In this document: piece by piece, positions 1 through 11,167 of the stretch
Layout of the letters: every line of letters begins with the position of its first letter
How positions within the stretch are numbered: position 1 is the first letter of the stretch
The notes under the pieces: generated by a model
What the model was told of the DNA's origin: nothing
What the model saw: only the letters and a program-made list of their open reading frames with translations
Databases searched by the model: none
Position numbers and translations under genes: made by a program
Source of the DNA: Erinaceus europaeus
Taxonomy: Eukaryota > Chordata > Mammalia > Eulipotyphla > Erinaceidae
Assembly (NCBI RefSeq): GCF_950295315.1
Contig: NC_080164.1
Span: 58,906,528 to 58,970,527, forward strand
Direction of reading: 5' to 3'
Length of the DNA stretch: 64,000 nt

Positions 1-264
1 TCACCAGTCTAATTAATCATCTTATCTAAAGAATCAAATTCAAGATATGAATTCAGTGATTCTTAACTGGGAGAAATTTCGCCCCTACAGAACATTTGAT
101 TGTCTTTAGCAGGGAGTGCTGGTAGCATCCACTGGGTCAAAGAAGCTGCAGTACATCCTACAATGCAGATCCATCTGAATAAAGAATTATTTAGGCATAA
201 GTCTCTTTCTACTAAGAAACCAGGCAAGAGCACACTTGGTAGAGCATTTGTTTATTTGGTTGGG
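1..264. other. Unannotated AT-rich sequence
   Basis: I see no gene and no repeat that I recognise in this stretch. It ends where a pyrimidine-rich boundary leads into an antisense SINE. Confidence 0.4.
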
Positions 265-267
265 TTT

Positions 268-538
268 TTTTGCCTCTAGGGTTATTGCTGGGGCCTGGTG
301 ACTGCACTACAAATCCACTGCTCTTGGCGGCCATTTTCCCCATTATTGCAGTTGCTGTTGGATAGGACAGACAGAAACTGAGAAAAGAGAGGAAGACAGA
401 GAGAGAGAGGAAAAGATAGAGACCTGCAGACCTGCTTCACCACTTGTGAAGTGAGCCCATGCAGTGGGGAGCCAGGGGCTCAAACCTGGATCTTTGTGTT
501 GGTCCCAGTACTTAGCTCTATGTGAGCTTCAGCCCTAG
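268..538 (-). mobile_element. Hedgehog-type tRNA-derived SINE (long form)
   Basis: Read on the minus strand this is the common lineage SINE: tRNA-like head, the block around 'cacctgcagggg', a region like 'gtgaagcaggtctgcaggtgtc', then a CT-rich run and the ending 'atccaac'. On the plus strand it opens with 'cctctagggttattgctgggg', the reverse complement of the long-form tail. It is diverged, with no clean target duplication that I could find. Confidence 0.85.
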
Positions 539-547
539 GTATACTTT

Positions 548-718
548 TTACAATGTGCAAAGGACCTAGGTTTAAGTCCCTGGTCCCCACCTAAAAAGGG
601 AAAACTTCACAATGGGTGAAACAGTGGTGCAGGTGTCTCACTGTCTCCATCTCTATCACCGCTTGTCCCTCTTGATTTCTCTGTCTCTATCCAATAAGTA
701 ATTAAATTAAGTATTTTA
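548..718 (+). mobile_element. Hedgehog-type SINE, second form, 5'-truncated
   Basis: It carries the body of the second SINE form: 'ggacctaggtttaagtccctggtccccacc', then 'ggtgcaggtgtctc', a CT-rich stretch, and 'tctctatccaataag' followed by an AT tail. The first part of the tRNA-like head is missing. Confidence 0.75.
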
Positions 719-1270
719 AAAAATCAACCCAAATTTCTGGAATGGTATCTCAAGAACAATTTCTTGCCAATGTTTTTTTTTTGGAAATTTTGTTTCCAAA
801 CAAGCCATTAGAGGTCAGAAAAAAGTGAATTTTGGAATTCACCTTCTTAAGGACGTAAAAGAATCAGCAGCAGTCATCCTTATTTGTTCAAAAATTGCAC
901 AAAGGGCATTGTTCCAAGGAGATATAACCCAAACCAGGAGAAAATATGATAGCATAGTGGTTGCAGCATAATTGTATGAGGAATATTTTGAACCCAGATG
1001 GGCCAACAGAAATAGAAAGAAAAACCCTGTCTTCTGCCCTCTCACACTGATTTTATTAATTAATTCATATGGAAAACCTCAATCTCTATCTACTATTGGG
1101 GGACTTTGAGAATGAACACGAGCTGAGACTGACTGATTAAAAGGAAAAAACATGAAAAGGGGTATGAAATTTGGGCACTTGGATATTTGCATTGCTAGAT
1201 CAAATTGTAAAAGTCATGACTACAGTATATAGAGATTTCTTCTTTTTTTTTTTTCCACCCAGATCAAAAG
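719..1270. other. Unannotated sequence
   Basis: There is no supported gene. A minus-strand open frame at 839-1045 has no recognisable domain and lies in AT-rich sequence, so I treat it as chance. Confidence 0.4.
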
Positions 1271-1277
1271 TCAGTTT

Positions 1278-1402
1278 AGGGCAGGGGTAAATAGTATAAT
1301 GGTTATGCAAAAGTGACTTTTTTGTGCCTGAAGCTCCAAAGTTCCAGGTTCAACCCAGTGCACCACCAAAAACAAGAGCTGAGCAGTGTTCTGATAAAAA
1401 TA

Positions 1403-1445
<43 letters not shown>

Positions 1446-1447
1446 AG
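1278..1447 (+). mobile_element. SINE, third form ('ataatggttatgcaaa'), with AAAT tail
   Basis: The third lineage repeat form reads 'aatggttatgcaaaa...tgcctgaagctccaaagttccaggttcaa...caccacc...agagctgagcagtg'. 'ggttcaa' resembles a tRNA B box. Its tail is a pure (AAAT)n run at about 1404-1445, which probably grew from the A-rich end. Related copies lie near 44,565, 46,165, 47,265 and 62,210. Confidence 0.8.
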
Positions 1448-1480
1448 TCAATTTAGCTCTGGAACTCCTCCACAATGTAC

Positions 1481-1503
1481 ACACACACACACACACACAC
1501 ACA
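1481..1503. repeat. (CA)n microsatellite
   Basis: Uninterrupted run of ca dinucleotides between 'aatgta' and 'tactttg'. Confidence 0.95.
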
Positions 1504-1627
1504 TACTTTGAAGAAGTCTAAAATATACTGCTAAAACACAAGCAGTTCTGTAAAACAATGTAACTGCAACACAACAAGAGACACATCACAACACACTGAA
1601 AGAAGCTTTTATGCTGTGGTCTCCCTT

Positions 1628-1662
1628 CTCTCTTCTCTCTCTCTCTCTCTCTCTCTCTTTCT
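1628..1662. repeat. (CT)n microsatellite
   Basis: Run of tc/ct dinucleotides just upstream of a SINE insertion at about 1684. Confidence 0.9.
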
Positions 1663-1683
1663 GCCTTCTCTATTTAAAAAAAA

Positions 1684-1970
1684 TCTGGGAGTTGGGCTGT
1701 AGTGCAGCGGGTTAAGCGCACCTGGAGCAAAGTGCAAGGACTGGTGCAAGGATACGGGTTCAAGCCCCCCGGCTTCCCACCTGCAGGGAAGTCGCTTCAC
1801 AAGCAGTGAAGCAGGTCTGCAGGTGTCTGTTTTTCTCTCCCTCTCTCTGTCTTCCATTCTTCTCTCCATTGCTCTCTTTCCTATCCAACACAACGACATC
1901 AATAACAATAACAATAATAACTACAACAATAAAACAACAAGGGCAACAAAAGGGAATAAATAAATATTAA
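1684..1970 (+). mobile_element. Hedgehog-type tRNA-derived SINE, near full length
   Basis: The head is 'gggagttgggctgtagtgcagcgggttaagcg' (A-box-like), then 'gggttcaagcccc' (B-box-like). The body is 'cccacctgcaggga' and 'gtgaagcaggtctgcaggtgtc', then a CT-rich run and the tail 'caacaagggcaacaaaaggg' plus poly(A). Confidence 0.93.
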
Positions 1971-2104
1971 AAAAAAAACTACTCCACACTAAATTGTAGG
2001 TTTTTTTCTCCCCTCAGTAGTCACTTTATGCATTGGACAGTTTATTATAAAATTGACTGTATATGTTAGATCAGTATACTATTTAATTTTTATAATTTTA
2101 AAAT

Positions 2105-2695
2105 GAGTTAATTCAATATTTTCATTTTTTAATTGAAGCAACATTGCACAATCTTAGTAGCTAAGTTTCAGGTATACCTCACTGAAGATCAGTGTGTATG
2201 TATATACACATTAAATTCACTGTTGAAAGCCTTATTTTACCTATTCCCTTTATCTTGATCTACCTATCCTTAGCCCCTAGTACTTCTAACTACTAACTGG
2301 TCCTATTGTCTAAAAGGTTGTTTTTATTTTATTAATTTATATTATCTACATAATACACATGAGTGGAATCATGTGGTTTTTTTTTTTAGATAATTTCAAT
2401 AGGCATAGTAGCTACTGATACATTTGTATCATTGTATATGTCAGGATTTCATTTTTCAGAGCTGAATAATATTCCATTATGTAAAAATCCCACATCTTCA
2501 TTCATCAATCAGTAGGCAGTTAGACTTCCCAATTCCTATCTATTAGAATTAATGCTGCAAGAGTTTTGGGAAATATATATTTTAATTAATGCTTTCATAC
2601 TTTTAGTTAAATAGCCAGAAGTGAAATAACCAGAGCACATCAAATTTCTATTTTTAATTTTTGAGGAATTTTCATATTACTTGCTATCTATATAC
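2105..2695 (-). mobile_element. Ancient L1 (L1M-type) fragment, antisense
   Basis: The plus strand shows typical antisense L1M phrases: 'ttaattgaagcaacattgcacaatcttagtagctaagtttcaggtata', 'gagtggaatcatgtgg', 'gagctgaataatattccattatgt' and 'attaatgctgcaagag'. No coding capacity remains. The subfamily cannot be fixed by eye. Confidence 0.75.
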
Positions 2696-3034
2696 TACAT
2701 AACTCTCAAGACTTGTAAAATTTTTCATTTTATCATTGTCTCAGTCTTGATGAGGTACTAATAATCTAATTTTTGGGTTGAGTTGTTTATCTGTAAGGTA
2801 AAATATGTCCCCCAAATTAGAAAGTTAACCAAATTAAGTTGCATAAGCAACAACATATTTTTATCTTGTCATCTCATTTTAAAAACACTTGCCTGGTCAT
2901 GATGCAGTCATCACTATAGTATAGATATTTTTAAAGATCCAATTTTATAACTTCTGGAAGTTAAGAAGGACCACAGATAGACTGGGTCTGAACTCAGCAC
3001 AATTTCTTCTACCAAGAATGGACGGGGTAGTCTT

Positions 3035-3112
3035 AGAAACAGAGGCTCAGAAAAAGGGATTCAGACCATTAACCTACTAAGTTAGCTATAAGCTATACCA
3101 CACTTCCTCACA
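3035..3112 (-). mobile_element. MIR-like fragment
   Basis: 'gaaacagaggctcagaaaaagggattcagaccat...taacctac' follows the antisense MIR pattern (gaaactgaggctcagagaggttaag). It is short and diverged. Confidence 0.45.
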
Positions 3113-3995
3113 CACTCTTGTAAATACAACCATAAAGGACATTTTGCAAAGGAAAGTGAATGACTATAGGGAAGTGGCCTTCTTCTTATATCTGGATTGA
3201 TGTTTTCAGTTCCTTTACCTTTACTTCTACCTGTCTCCCATTGTCAGTGGAAGAGTTTAACTAGTTGAAGATCTTGAGTCTGACTCTTTTTTATGGTACT
3301 TCTTAGCCCTTGTGTTCTCAGTCTGTGTCAATGAACCTTCCTGGTTTTCTTTTTTCCACACAAGTTCCAGTATACTCACCTGGAATGTTTCTAACTTCAC
3401 TGCTCTCTTCACCTTGTATTAGCGTCTGAAAGATCTCCAGTTACTTCCATGAGCTTAAAGAGTCATTCTCTTATCTGAGCTTGACTTCTAATTTATCAGT
3501 TTCTATTTAATTGCAGAATAAAATGCAACCTAAAAGTAATTCTTTAAGACATCTTATCCCATCATCAATCTAAATTCTGAGTTCCGGATTCTCTTCACAT
3601 CTATGCTGGTGCCCCTTCTAAGGAGTTGCACTGCTTCTGCTGCTTCCCCCAAGAGTAAATGTGAAGTCCTTTGTTCACATGCATTAGGGAAAGTATCTAG
3701 CATCAGAAATTCATTACATGATTGTGATTATTATGATTCTCTAATATTAGGGTCCTTCCAATTTGTTTTTCCACACAGGAGGAATACTCTGATAACTTGT
3801 TGTGAACCAATGTTAAAAATAATACATATTTAACACTATGTTTTTTATTTCCTTTTTATTTAGTCCATTCTTAAATCTCTAGTTTACTAAGAGAACAAAG
3901 ATAGTATAGACACTGCCACACAGCTAACAAGAACTAAAATTAATTGTTTAATTGTTTTCTTTTTCTCCCATCAGAGGAGGTTGGTTAAAGAATAA
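3113..3995. other. Mostly single-copy-looking sequence
   Basis: No gene is recognised. The stretch 3500-3620 ('agaataaaatgcaacc...cttatcccatc...gttccggattctcttcaca') faintly recalls an old L2, but too weakly to call. The open frame at 3603-3833 has no known motif. Confidence 0.35.
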
Positions 3996-4195
3996 ATAAT
4001 AGGGACCAGGTGGTAGCACCCCCAAAAGAGCACACATACTGTCAGGAGTAAGCACTCAGGTTCATGGCCCCAGTCCCTCTACAGGGGAAGTTTCCTGAGC
4101 AGTGGAACACTGCTACAGGTGTGTTTTTTTCTCTACCCCCTCTTACCCTCTCTTCTTCTTTATCAGCAAGAAAGTAAATAAAAGAAAGAAGGAAA
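3996..4195 (+). mobile_element. Hedgehog-type SINE, second form, diverged
   Basis: It shows 'gggaccaggtggtagcacc', 'aggttcatggccccagtccct', 'acaggggaagtttcctgagcagtggaacactgctacaggtgtg', a CT-rich stretch and 'agcaagaaagtaaataaaag'. A short (GA)n run follows at 4223-4241. Confidence 0.8.
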
Positions 4196-4244
4196 AAGTA
4201 ACTGGGAGTGGCCCTTTGAGAAGAGAGAGAGAGAGAGAGAGGAA

Positions 4245-4780
4245 CTGAACTTAGTTATCTGTGTCCAGATTCCATTATTGTTTCAATATTAGAATTTGCT
4301 GTTTCTCACATGTAGGGAAGGTGGTTTCTTCTGTTTCTTCTCAAAGGGAGTGAGAGAAACTATTATGAGAAAACAGCACCACTGCAAACCAATCAGTCAC
4401 TAATACCTGAAATAATAGCATGACACCTTTATTTCTCTTTGATTCATAAGAAGTTGTTCACTAATACAATTGCCCTTAGTGGAAGATTACATTTATCTCT
4501 GTCATCATTTGGTGTCACATACCAACAGATAAATTTTTATCTTTTTAATATTGATTAGGGGTTGGAGTCACTGCCCCACAGTCAGGTGAAACTCTTCACA
4601 CAGGGGAGATGAGTACCTCTGAGCAGTTCCATATGCTCTTTAGTAAAAATTGGGTAGAGGTTTCTATTTGGAATGTAAACTTTGGTGGTGGGTGTGGTAA
4701 ACTGTGTGCATATGTGTATATAGGTGTAACTGGACTCCTAAAATGTTAAATACATAAGCCAATGCTAAAGCAATCTTTTT
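4245..4780. other. Unclassified sequence
   Basis: There is no gene. The part from about 4560 to 4740 ('cacacaggggagatgag...tggtgggtgtggtaaactgtgtgcata') recalls lineage SINE-associated 3' sequence but is not matched confidently. Confidence 0.35.
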
Positions 4781-5218
4781 TTAATTTTTATTAGTGATTT
4801 AATATTGATTTACAAAATTACATGGCTATAAATTCACTCCATTCCCACCACCAGGGTTCTGAATCTTCAGTCGTCCCACTGCAAGCCACCACATGGGCCA
4901 GCCATCATCTCTACAACTATCTGTCTGCATTTGTACATATTTGCCCCATTTTTCTTCTTGATCCAATCCTCTCTTCCTTTCTGAGCCAATCCTCTCTTCC
5001 TTTCATGCTCATGACGACATTGCTACCTCCATATGTCCCTCTCCTTTTCCTCCTCTCTCCAGGTGCTGATGAAGCTGGAGTTCAGAGCCCTCTTATCTTC
5101 TTCCTCCTATCACTTCTCCCCCACTGGGAGTATGGATCAAGGTTGTTTTGGGGGTGCAGAAGGTAAGAGTTCTGGCTTCTGTAATTGCTTCTCCATTGGA
5201 TGTGGGCATTCACAGCCA
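4781..5218 (-). mobile_element. Old LINE-like 3'-UTR repeat copy
   Basis: The plus strand starts with 'tttttattagtgatttaatattgatttacaaaatta' and 'cattcccaccaccagggttctg', the reverse complement of a LINE 3' end. It ends with 'gggagtatggatcaagg...gggtgcagaaggtaagagttctggcttctgtaattgcttctcc', the hallmark of this family. A related but more diverged subtype. Confidence 0.7.
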
Positions 5219-5220
5219 AT

Positions 5221-5580
5221 TTCTTTCTTTTTTATTAATTTTTATTTATAAAATGGAAATATTAACAAGACTATAGGATAAGAGGGGTACAAATCCATAC
5301 AGTTCCCACCACCAGTATCCTATTCCCTCCCTTGATTGCTTTCCAATTCTTTATCCTTCTAGGAGTATGGACACAGGATCATTATGGGGTACAGAAGGTG
5401 AAAGGTCTGGCTTCTCTAATTGCTTCCCCACTGAGCATGGGCTTTGACAGGTTGATCTCTCTTTCCCTAGTGGGGCAGGATTCTAGGGAGGCAGGGCTCC
5501 AGGACATATGGTGGAGTCTTCTGCCTAGGGAAGTCAGCTTGGCAGAATGGTGCAGCAGAAGCATGCTGGGTCCATAAAGT
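5221..5580 (-). mobile_element. LINE-like 3'-UTR repeat, 5'-truncated
   Basis: On the plus strand: 'ttttatttataaaatggaaatattaacaagactataggataagaggggtaca', 'cagttcccaccaccag', 'ggagtatggacacaggatcattatggggtacagaaggtgaaaggtctggcttc', and 'ctctttccctagtggggcaggattctagg'. The open frames in it are incidental. Confidence 0.82.
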
Positions 5581-6885
5581 AATCTTTACGTGTTTATAAG
5601 GAAGAGTTTTCTTGTGCCTACTGAGAAGTATTGGGGGAGGAGAAAAAAGAAATCAATGTAGCATTTTGGTGTTGAAGTCTACCTGAGGGATTAACTAGTC
5701 TCAATCTCCCAATTTCAACATGAGATAGTTGATACCCAAGAAAATCAGTGGCAGATCTAGGGTTAAGACCCAAAACACCCAAATCCCAACCCATTTCTCC
5801 TTTCACACGATCATGTTTCTGCAAGGACTAGAAAATACAAGTTACTGCCACACTCTCAAGGAAAAAAAAAGAACTAAATACAAAATTAGGACAGACAGTT
5901 TGGGTGAAGAGTAGACCAGGATTTGTGTTCTGGAAAGTGGAAAGATAGAGTAATGTGTGAGAATAAGATATAAAAGTCTGATATTACCAGATATAGCTTT
6001 CAAAATGTGTCTGGACTCTTCAGTAATAGTCCAGCATTATCAGAGAATTTATTATTGTGCAAATGCTTCACCTGATCAGGACCTACTTAATAAAATAAAA
6101 TGGAAATAGAGCTTATTAACCTATTTTAATACGCCAGCCAGATAATTGTAGCGCACTCCAAAATGTAAGAACCAAATCAGTTGAAGAATATGAAACTCAT
6201 TTGGAACCACTTCTCTAGATGCCAGAACCTGCTGAATAGGAAGAAATTCTCTGCACTGGAAATCTTTTATCTGACCTCTTCTTATTATGAATATGTTCTT
6301 GGTTACCTTTATAAAATTGCCTAACATGAATATTAATTTCATTCTTTCACATTGCTTTCCCATTATAAAAGTGTTACTCCTTTACTATCATTTCTCACCA
6401 TATCATATGGTACTACTCATTTATATAGGAATTCCCCCCTATAGTTTTCAAATAGCATATATTTCAAGATGGCAACATACAGTGTGTTAAAATTAATTAG
6501 ATTCAGCATATCAGAGAAAAGGTATACATCTAAAAATATTTATAAATAATCAGAATTGTTTTCTTGTTCTTTTAAGTCAATTCCACATTTGTTAGCTTTA
6601 GCCTTAGAGTATTAAACTTATGCAATCAAGTTTTTGTATAGATATATAAATAACTCTGATTTATTTGCTCACCTGACTGCTTTCAAACTTTTCTTTTACT
6701 AAACACATAAGTACTTTAGTTGATAAAATATGTAAATAATAGAACTAGAGAGGAAGAAGTGGTTCAAGAAAAATACATGCAAGAAACCCTCCTGTGAACA
6801 ACAGGAAATAGCAATGTTCCATGTGTCACATAGACCTGGCTGTGAGACCTGCTCTCCTGCCCAACAGAGGCAGTCACCCTGATGG
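5581..6885. other. Single-copy-looking AT-rich sequence
   Basis: No repeat or gene is recognised. Open frames at 5729-5914, 6121-6363 and 6287-6490 lack domains and sit in AT-rich sequence. Confidence 0.35.
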
Positions 6886-6887
6886 TC

Positions 6888-7015
6888 TTACCTATCCTAT
6901 GCTCTCTGTTTTCTTAGTCTGAAAACAGAAAAATGAATAACTACTTCATGGGTGTTGTTGGTAATAACCAAATTAAATATTTTATGTAAAGTAGTATTAA
7001 TGATGTTCATTTATT
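6888..7015 (+). mobile_element. MIR fragment
   Basis: 'cttagtctgaaaacagaaaaatgaataactacttcatgggtgttgttggtaataaccaaattaaatattttatgtaaagtag' follows the MIR pattern (cctcatctgtaaaatgggaataata...cctcatagggttgttgtgaggattaaatga...tgtaaagcac). Confidence 0.6.
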
Positions 7016-7377
7016 TTTCCCACTCTTAGTAATTTTCTGTGCTACTAATTTTGCTGTACAATATGCTGTTTTATGTTGTTAAGTGTTTTTCAACTATCTG
7101 ATAAATTCACTGGGGCAGAGAAGGTATCTGAGAATAACTTATAATTTGTTCAGCCTTTTACATAATGCTCTGAACGTCTAAACTCAGTAGACCTCTAATT
7201 AATTACTGATATATTTTCAGTGTGTAGTAGCAATGGAAATGAGAAATACCACCAACATTTGTCTGCAAACCACTTAAAGCCGTGTCACCATAATGACTGT
7301 ACTTTCTATGAGCCCCAGTTTCTGATATCCTGAAACAGATAGACAGTAGTCATAAGGTTTAGAAATAATTTTTAGGA

Positions 7378-7605
7378 AGGGGGGAGGTATGGCATTGGTA
7401 TGCTGGTTGAGTGCATATGTTACAATGCATAAGACCCACATTCAAGCCCTGGGTCCCTACCTGCCGAGGGGAAAGCTGTTTGGTGGTGAAAGTGCTCCAA
7501 CTGTCTCTCTGTCTCTGTCCCAATCTTTCTCCCCCTTCACCACAAATTTGCTCTCTCTATTCAAAAAGTAAGCTATTTTTTCTGTTTTTCTTTAAAAAGA
7601 GAAAT
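7378..7605 (+). mobile_element. Hedgehog-type SINE, second form
   Basis: It shows 'atgctggttgagtgcatatgttacaatgcat', 'cattcaagccctgggtccctacctgccgaggggaaagct', CT-rich 'tctctctgtctctgtccc' and an AT-rich end. The frames at 7389-7571 and 7411-7809 run through it and are not genes. Confidence 0.82.
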
Positions 7606-7703
7606 GCCAAAAGTTTCATCCAAAAAGAAATTATAAATTGTTCTAATGTCTTCTTTATTCTCTACAGTAGCTCTCAGAGTGAAATTCATTACTCAGGAAA
7701 CAG

Positions 7704-8316
7704 AAATACAAATCTGGATGGGCCTAGACCTGTAACAGATCCCTCTAGTCACTTGTCACTGGTCATCCATCAAGAACAATATAATGGACCCCTTTGTGGT
7801 CCCCCATAGAACCTTGCCCTCAGTGTGGATCATCAATGATAGAGACTGTTCCATTCTCTGAAGGGAGGTTGGACAACACACTCTACCGAGGATGGTGGGT
7901 CCTAAAATTAGTACAGCCTGGAATGTTCCTAGTCATGACCACAAAGTGCGAGCTCAGACCTAAAGGAATCCTGAGGTTACACAAGCTCCTGTGACAAATA
8001 TGGGCCCCAGATCAAATCGATGGGATTTACAGTTAACAATATTTATACACTTATCCTATATTTGGGAGCTACTCTCTTCCCTGATCCAGCTTTCTAGTCC
8101 TTTTTCTAACTATGACACCATCTCCCCAGACAATAACCTGGGTTCACCTGCATATTAGACATCTGGCTAAGGCAAAAACTAGCAAAATCATGGGCCCCTT
8201 GGAATATACCTAAAATAGACCTACTAGCTTTTTCCAAAATGGAGAGCCCCAAAACTTCATCTGCAATATTCTTGCCTTTAGGTTTATGATTAGCCAACAA
8301 TTTGTCCTGCTTTATA

Positions 8317-8362
<46 letters not shown>

Positions 8363-8802
8363 TATTTAAGAAAGGAGTCATTAACAAAACCATAACTCTT
8401 TTTCAGCCACTGGGTTTCAGATGCTACTATGATGCCAACCTGACTTCCCTGCAGAGAGGACCCCACCATGTGTCTTGGAGCCCCTCCTCCCCAGAGCCCT
8501 GCCCTACTAGGGGAAGAGAGAGACGAAACAGGCTGAGAGTATGGGTCGACCTGTCAATGCCCATGTTCATTGGGGAAGCAATTACAGAAGCCAGACCTTC
8601 CACATTCTGTATCCCACAATGACCTTGTGTCCATGCTCCCAGAAGGTTAAAGAATAGAAAAGCTATCAGGGGAGGGGATGGGATACAGAGTTCTGGTGGT
8701 GGGAACTGTGTAGAGTTGTACCCCTCTTATCCTAGAGTCTTGTCACTATTTCCATTTTATAAATAAAAATTATATAAATTTAAAAGAATAAATATAAATC
8801 TG
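7704..8802 (+). mobile_element. LINE-like 3'-UTR repeat, 1.07 kb, with target duplication
   Basis: The insert runs from about 7717 ('gatgggcctagacctgtaacag') to about 8789 (poly-AT after 'tataaataaaaattat'). It is flanked by 13-bp direct repeats with one mismatch: 'aaatacaaatctg' (7704-7716) and 'aaatataaatctg' (8790-8802). Family marks are 'gagctactctcttccctgatccagctttct', 'ccactgggtttcagatgctactatgatgcc', 'gaagcaattacagaagccagacc' and 'ttctggtggtgggaactgtgtag'. It has an A-rich 3' end and no long ORF, as expected of an L1-mobilised sequence. An (AT)n run at about 8319-8358 lies inside. Confidence 0.85.
8319..8358. repeat. (AT)n microsatellite
   Basis: Pure at-dinucleotide run inside the 3'-UTR repeat, between 'ttataccat' and 'tatttattt'. 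Confidence 0.95.
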
Positions 8803-8964
8803 AAGGCAGTACCCAAACACATTAAAGTAGAAATGTGTGTTTTCCCAAGCACTCTGTAATGCTGATACTCACTACATTTTGAGGCTACTAGCTTAAAGCA
8901 ATGTCTTTGTTTCTCTTTCCTCGTTACCTGGTCCTACCTAGGATCAATGATTTTCTTTAAATAG

Positions 8965-9182
8965 CTTATCAAGGGTCAGGTGGTGGCAAACATGCTTGAA
9001 TGCACATGCTACAATGCACACGGACCTGGGTTCAGGCCCCTGGCCCCCACCTGTAGGGGGAAGGCTTCATAAGTGATAAAGTAGTGCTGCAGGTATCTCT
9101 CTCCTCTCTCTCTATTTTCCCACTCCCCTCTTGATTTCTCTCTGTCTCTACCAAAATAATTAATTAATTTAAATATTTTTAA
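8965..9182 (+). mobile_element. Hedgehog-type SINE, second form
   Basis: It reads 'gggtcaggtggtggcaaacatgcttgaatgcacatgctacaatgcac', 'ggacctgggttcaggcccctggcccccacctgtagggggaaggcttcat', then a CT-rich tract and a tail 'ctaccaaaataattaattaa'. Confidence 0.88.
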
Positions 9183-9438
9183 AGAATTTTAACACTTTTT
9201 ATTTATAAAACTGAAATATTGACAAATCCATAGGATAAGAGGGGTACATTTCCACACAGTTCCCACCACCAGAAATCCATATCCCACCCGCTCCCTTGAT
9301 AGCTTTCCTATTCTTTATTCCTCTGGGAGTACGGACCCAGGATCATTGTGAGGTACAGAAGGTAGAAGGTCTGGCTTCTGTAATTGCTTCTCTGCTGAAT
9401 GTGGGCATTGGCAGGTTGATCCATACTCCCAGCTTGAA
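9183..9438 (-). mobile_element. LINE-like 3'-UTR repeat, short copy
   Basis: The plus strand shows 'ttttatttataaaactgaaatattgacaaatccataggataagaggggtaca', 'ttcccaccaccagaaatccatatccca' and 'gggagtacggacccaggatcattgtgagg...ggcaggttgatccatactcccagc'. It is strongly 5'-truncated. Confidence 0.82.
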
Positions 9439-9612
9439 AAAGAGAGAATTTCTTATCAGAAGTAAATAACAGAACAACACCTCCTATATTGTGTTGATTA
9501 GTAATAATTAGGCAATGAAAATAGACCATGGAATTACTTAAAACATGCTTAATGTATAATTAATTCCTAAGCTATAAATAAATATTGTGTTTTAAAAATA
9601 AGAGAGAAAAGG

Positions 9613-9985
9613 GGCCAGGCAGTGGTGCACTCAACTGAGCACACAGGTTACACTGCACAAGGACTTTAGACCCCACTTGCAATGGGGGGACACTTCACAT
9701 TGCAACAGATCTCTCTCTCTCCCTCTCCCCCTCTCCTCTTCCTCTCCCAGTCTCTCCCTTCCCCCTCTTTCCTTCTCTGTCTCTTTCTCTCCATATATAT
9801 CCTCCTTCTCTCTGTTTCTTTTTTTTAAATATTTTATTTATTTATTTATTGGATAGAGAGAGAAATTGAAAGGGGAAGAGATAAAGAGGGAGAGAGACAC
9901 CTGCAGCCCTGCTTCACCACTCGTGAAGCTTTCCCCCTGCAGGTAGGGATCTCTCTGTTTCTATCCAATAAAATAAACAAGTAAT
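9613..9985 (+). mobile_element. Hedgehog-type SINE, second form, interrupted by another SINE
   Basis: The outer copy begins 'gggccaggcagtggtgcactcaactgagc' and continues through a CT-rich tract to 9819. It resumes at 9951 with 'ctctctgtttctatccaataaaataaac'. The gap is a minus-strand SINE with a perfect target duplication. Confidence 0.83.
9808..9962 (-). mobile_element. SINE nested in a SINE, 12-bp target duplication
   Basis: The minus-strand insert lies at 9820-9950 ('attttatttatttatttattggatagagagagaaattg...cctgcaggtagggat'). It is flanked by the exact repeat 'ctctctgtttct' at 9808-9819 and 9951-9962. Confidence 0.88.
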
Positions 9986-10098
9986 ATAACTCAGGCAAAA
10001 AGTTTAAGGTGAGTAGGTTACATCAGATTTCCTCCTTGAATTTTTTTATTCTTTTTTCATTTCTGGTACTTCCCAATTTCAGGCTGCATTAAAAAAAA
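9986..10098. other. Short unannotated spacer
   Basis: No gene or repeat recognised. Confidence 0.3.
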
Positions 10099-10099
10099 A

Positions 10100-10212
10100 T
10101 GATAGTAACAGAGAGTACAGGTCCTGGAAAAAGATGACAGACAACCTTATGGGGGTTGTATTCTTATGTGGAAAACTGAGAAATGTCATGCATGAAAAAA
10201 ATGAATAAATAA
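10100..10212 (+). mobile_element. Lineage L1 3'-UTR fragment
   Basis: 'gagtacaggtcctggaaaaagatgacagacaaccttatgggggttgtattcttatgtggaaaactgagaaatgtcatgcatg' matches the sequence at 24,660-24,780 and the reverse complement of 48,835-48,960. From memory this is the 3' UTR that follows the last ORF2 codons of the lineage L1. Confidence 0.65.
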
Positions 10213-10563
10213 TAAGCAGAAAGAGAGAAGGAATAAGAACCACCACAGCACTGAAGTTTCTCTCAGTGTTTTGACTGCACTATATCCATGCAATACATAA
10301 TGGACATGACAAAGCATATTCCTTCCCAGGTGTGCTATCTCATTGAAATGAAATTTTCAATTTTTTAATATGCTTAAAAACATTCTAACTTTCCAATCTT
10401 ATCTGAAACTGCATTTCTTTTCAAACAATGTATTTTTGCTGAAACAAACACCTTTTTTGTGGTTGATTTTCTCACATCTGAATTGTGTTATAATACAGCT
10501 TGTCATTACAAGTGTTTGGTGTTACATATTATTTTTACTTGAAGACTTTTAAAATTATTGGTT

Positions 10564-10784
10564 CAGTGATTCTCAAAAGGACCCCAAAGGACAGTTACCA
10601 ATAACAGGAGACATTTTTGCCTGCTGTATCTTAGCTAGGGGAAGTGGTGAGGAGTTGCTTGCTCCTAGTATCTAGTAAGACACTAGTAGATGATGCTAAA
10701 TATCCTACAATACACAGAATGGCTCCCCACAACACAGAATCATTAGACTCAAAATGTTAGTGCCAAAGATGAGAAGCCTTGTGT
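10564..10784 (+). mobile_element. MER5A-type hAT-Charlie MITE
   Basis: It starts 'cagtgattctcaaaaggacccc', then 'ggagacatttttgcctgctgtatc', and 'ctagtatctagtaagacactagtagatgatgctaaatatcctacaatacacagaatggctccccacaacacagaatcattagactcaaaatgttagtgccaaagatgagaagcc'. This follows the MER5A pattern of a non-autonomous hAT DNA transposon. It is an old fossil with no transposase. Confidence 0.8.
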
Positions 10785-10789
10785 TCTCC

Positions 10790-11165
10790 ATCAAGTATTT
10801 AATGAGTTCTTCTGTGTCCTCACACATTGAGCTACAGAACAGATTTTTCTTCGTCTTCATAGTTCTAGTATCTATTGAATTATGACACTCACAAAAAGAT
10901 ATCCAGTAAGATCTGGTTGACTGAATCAATTAATTAAAGAGGGAGTGATTTGAGGGAAACATTTCATGAATAAAATAGTATCTGCCCTTGCAAAATAACA
11001 ACAAAATACATTAATTAGCATTGCCACGCAAATTCATGTCTAAGAAGACTTTGAGAAAGAAAGAAGGTTTAAAATGATCCAGAGCAGACATAGGAGAACA
11101 GAGAGCAGTCCAGCCACAAGGGATATAAATACCACACAATGCCACACCAGAAACAAGGGTTCAAC
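10790..11165. other. Unannotated sequence
   Basis: No gene is recognised. The frames at 10705-10929 and 11074-11277 run across repeat boundaries and carry no domain. Confidence 0.35.
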
Positions 11166-11167
11166 AA

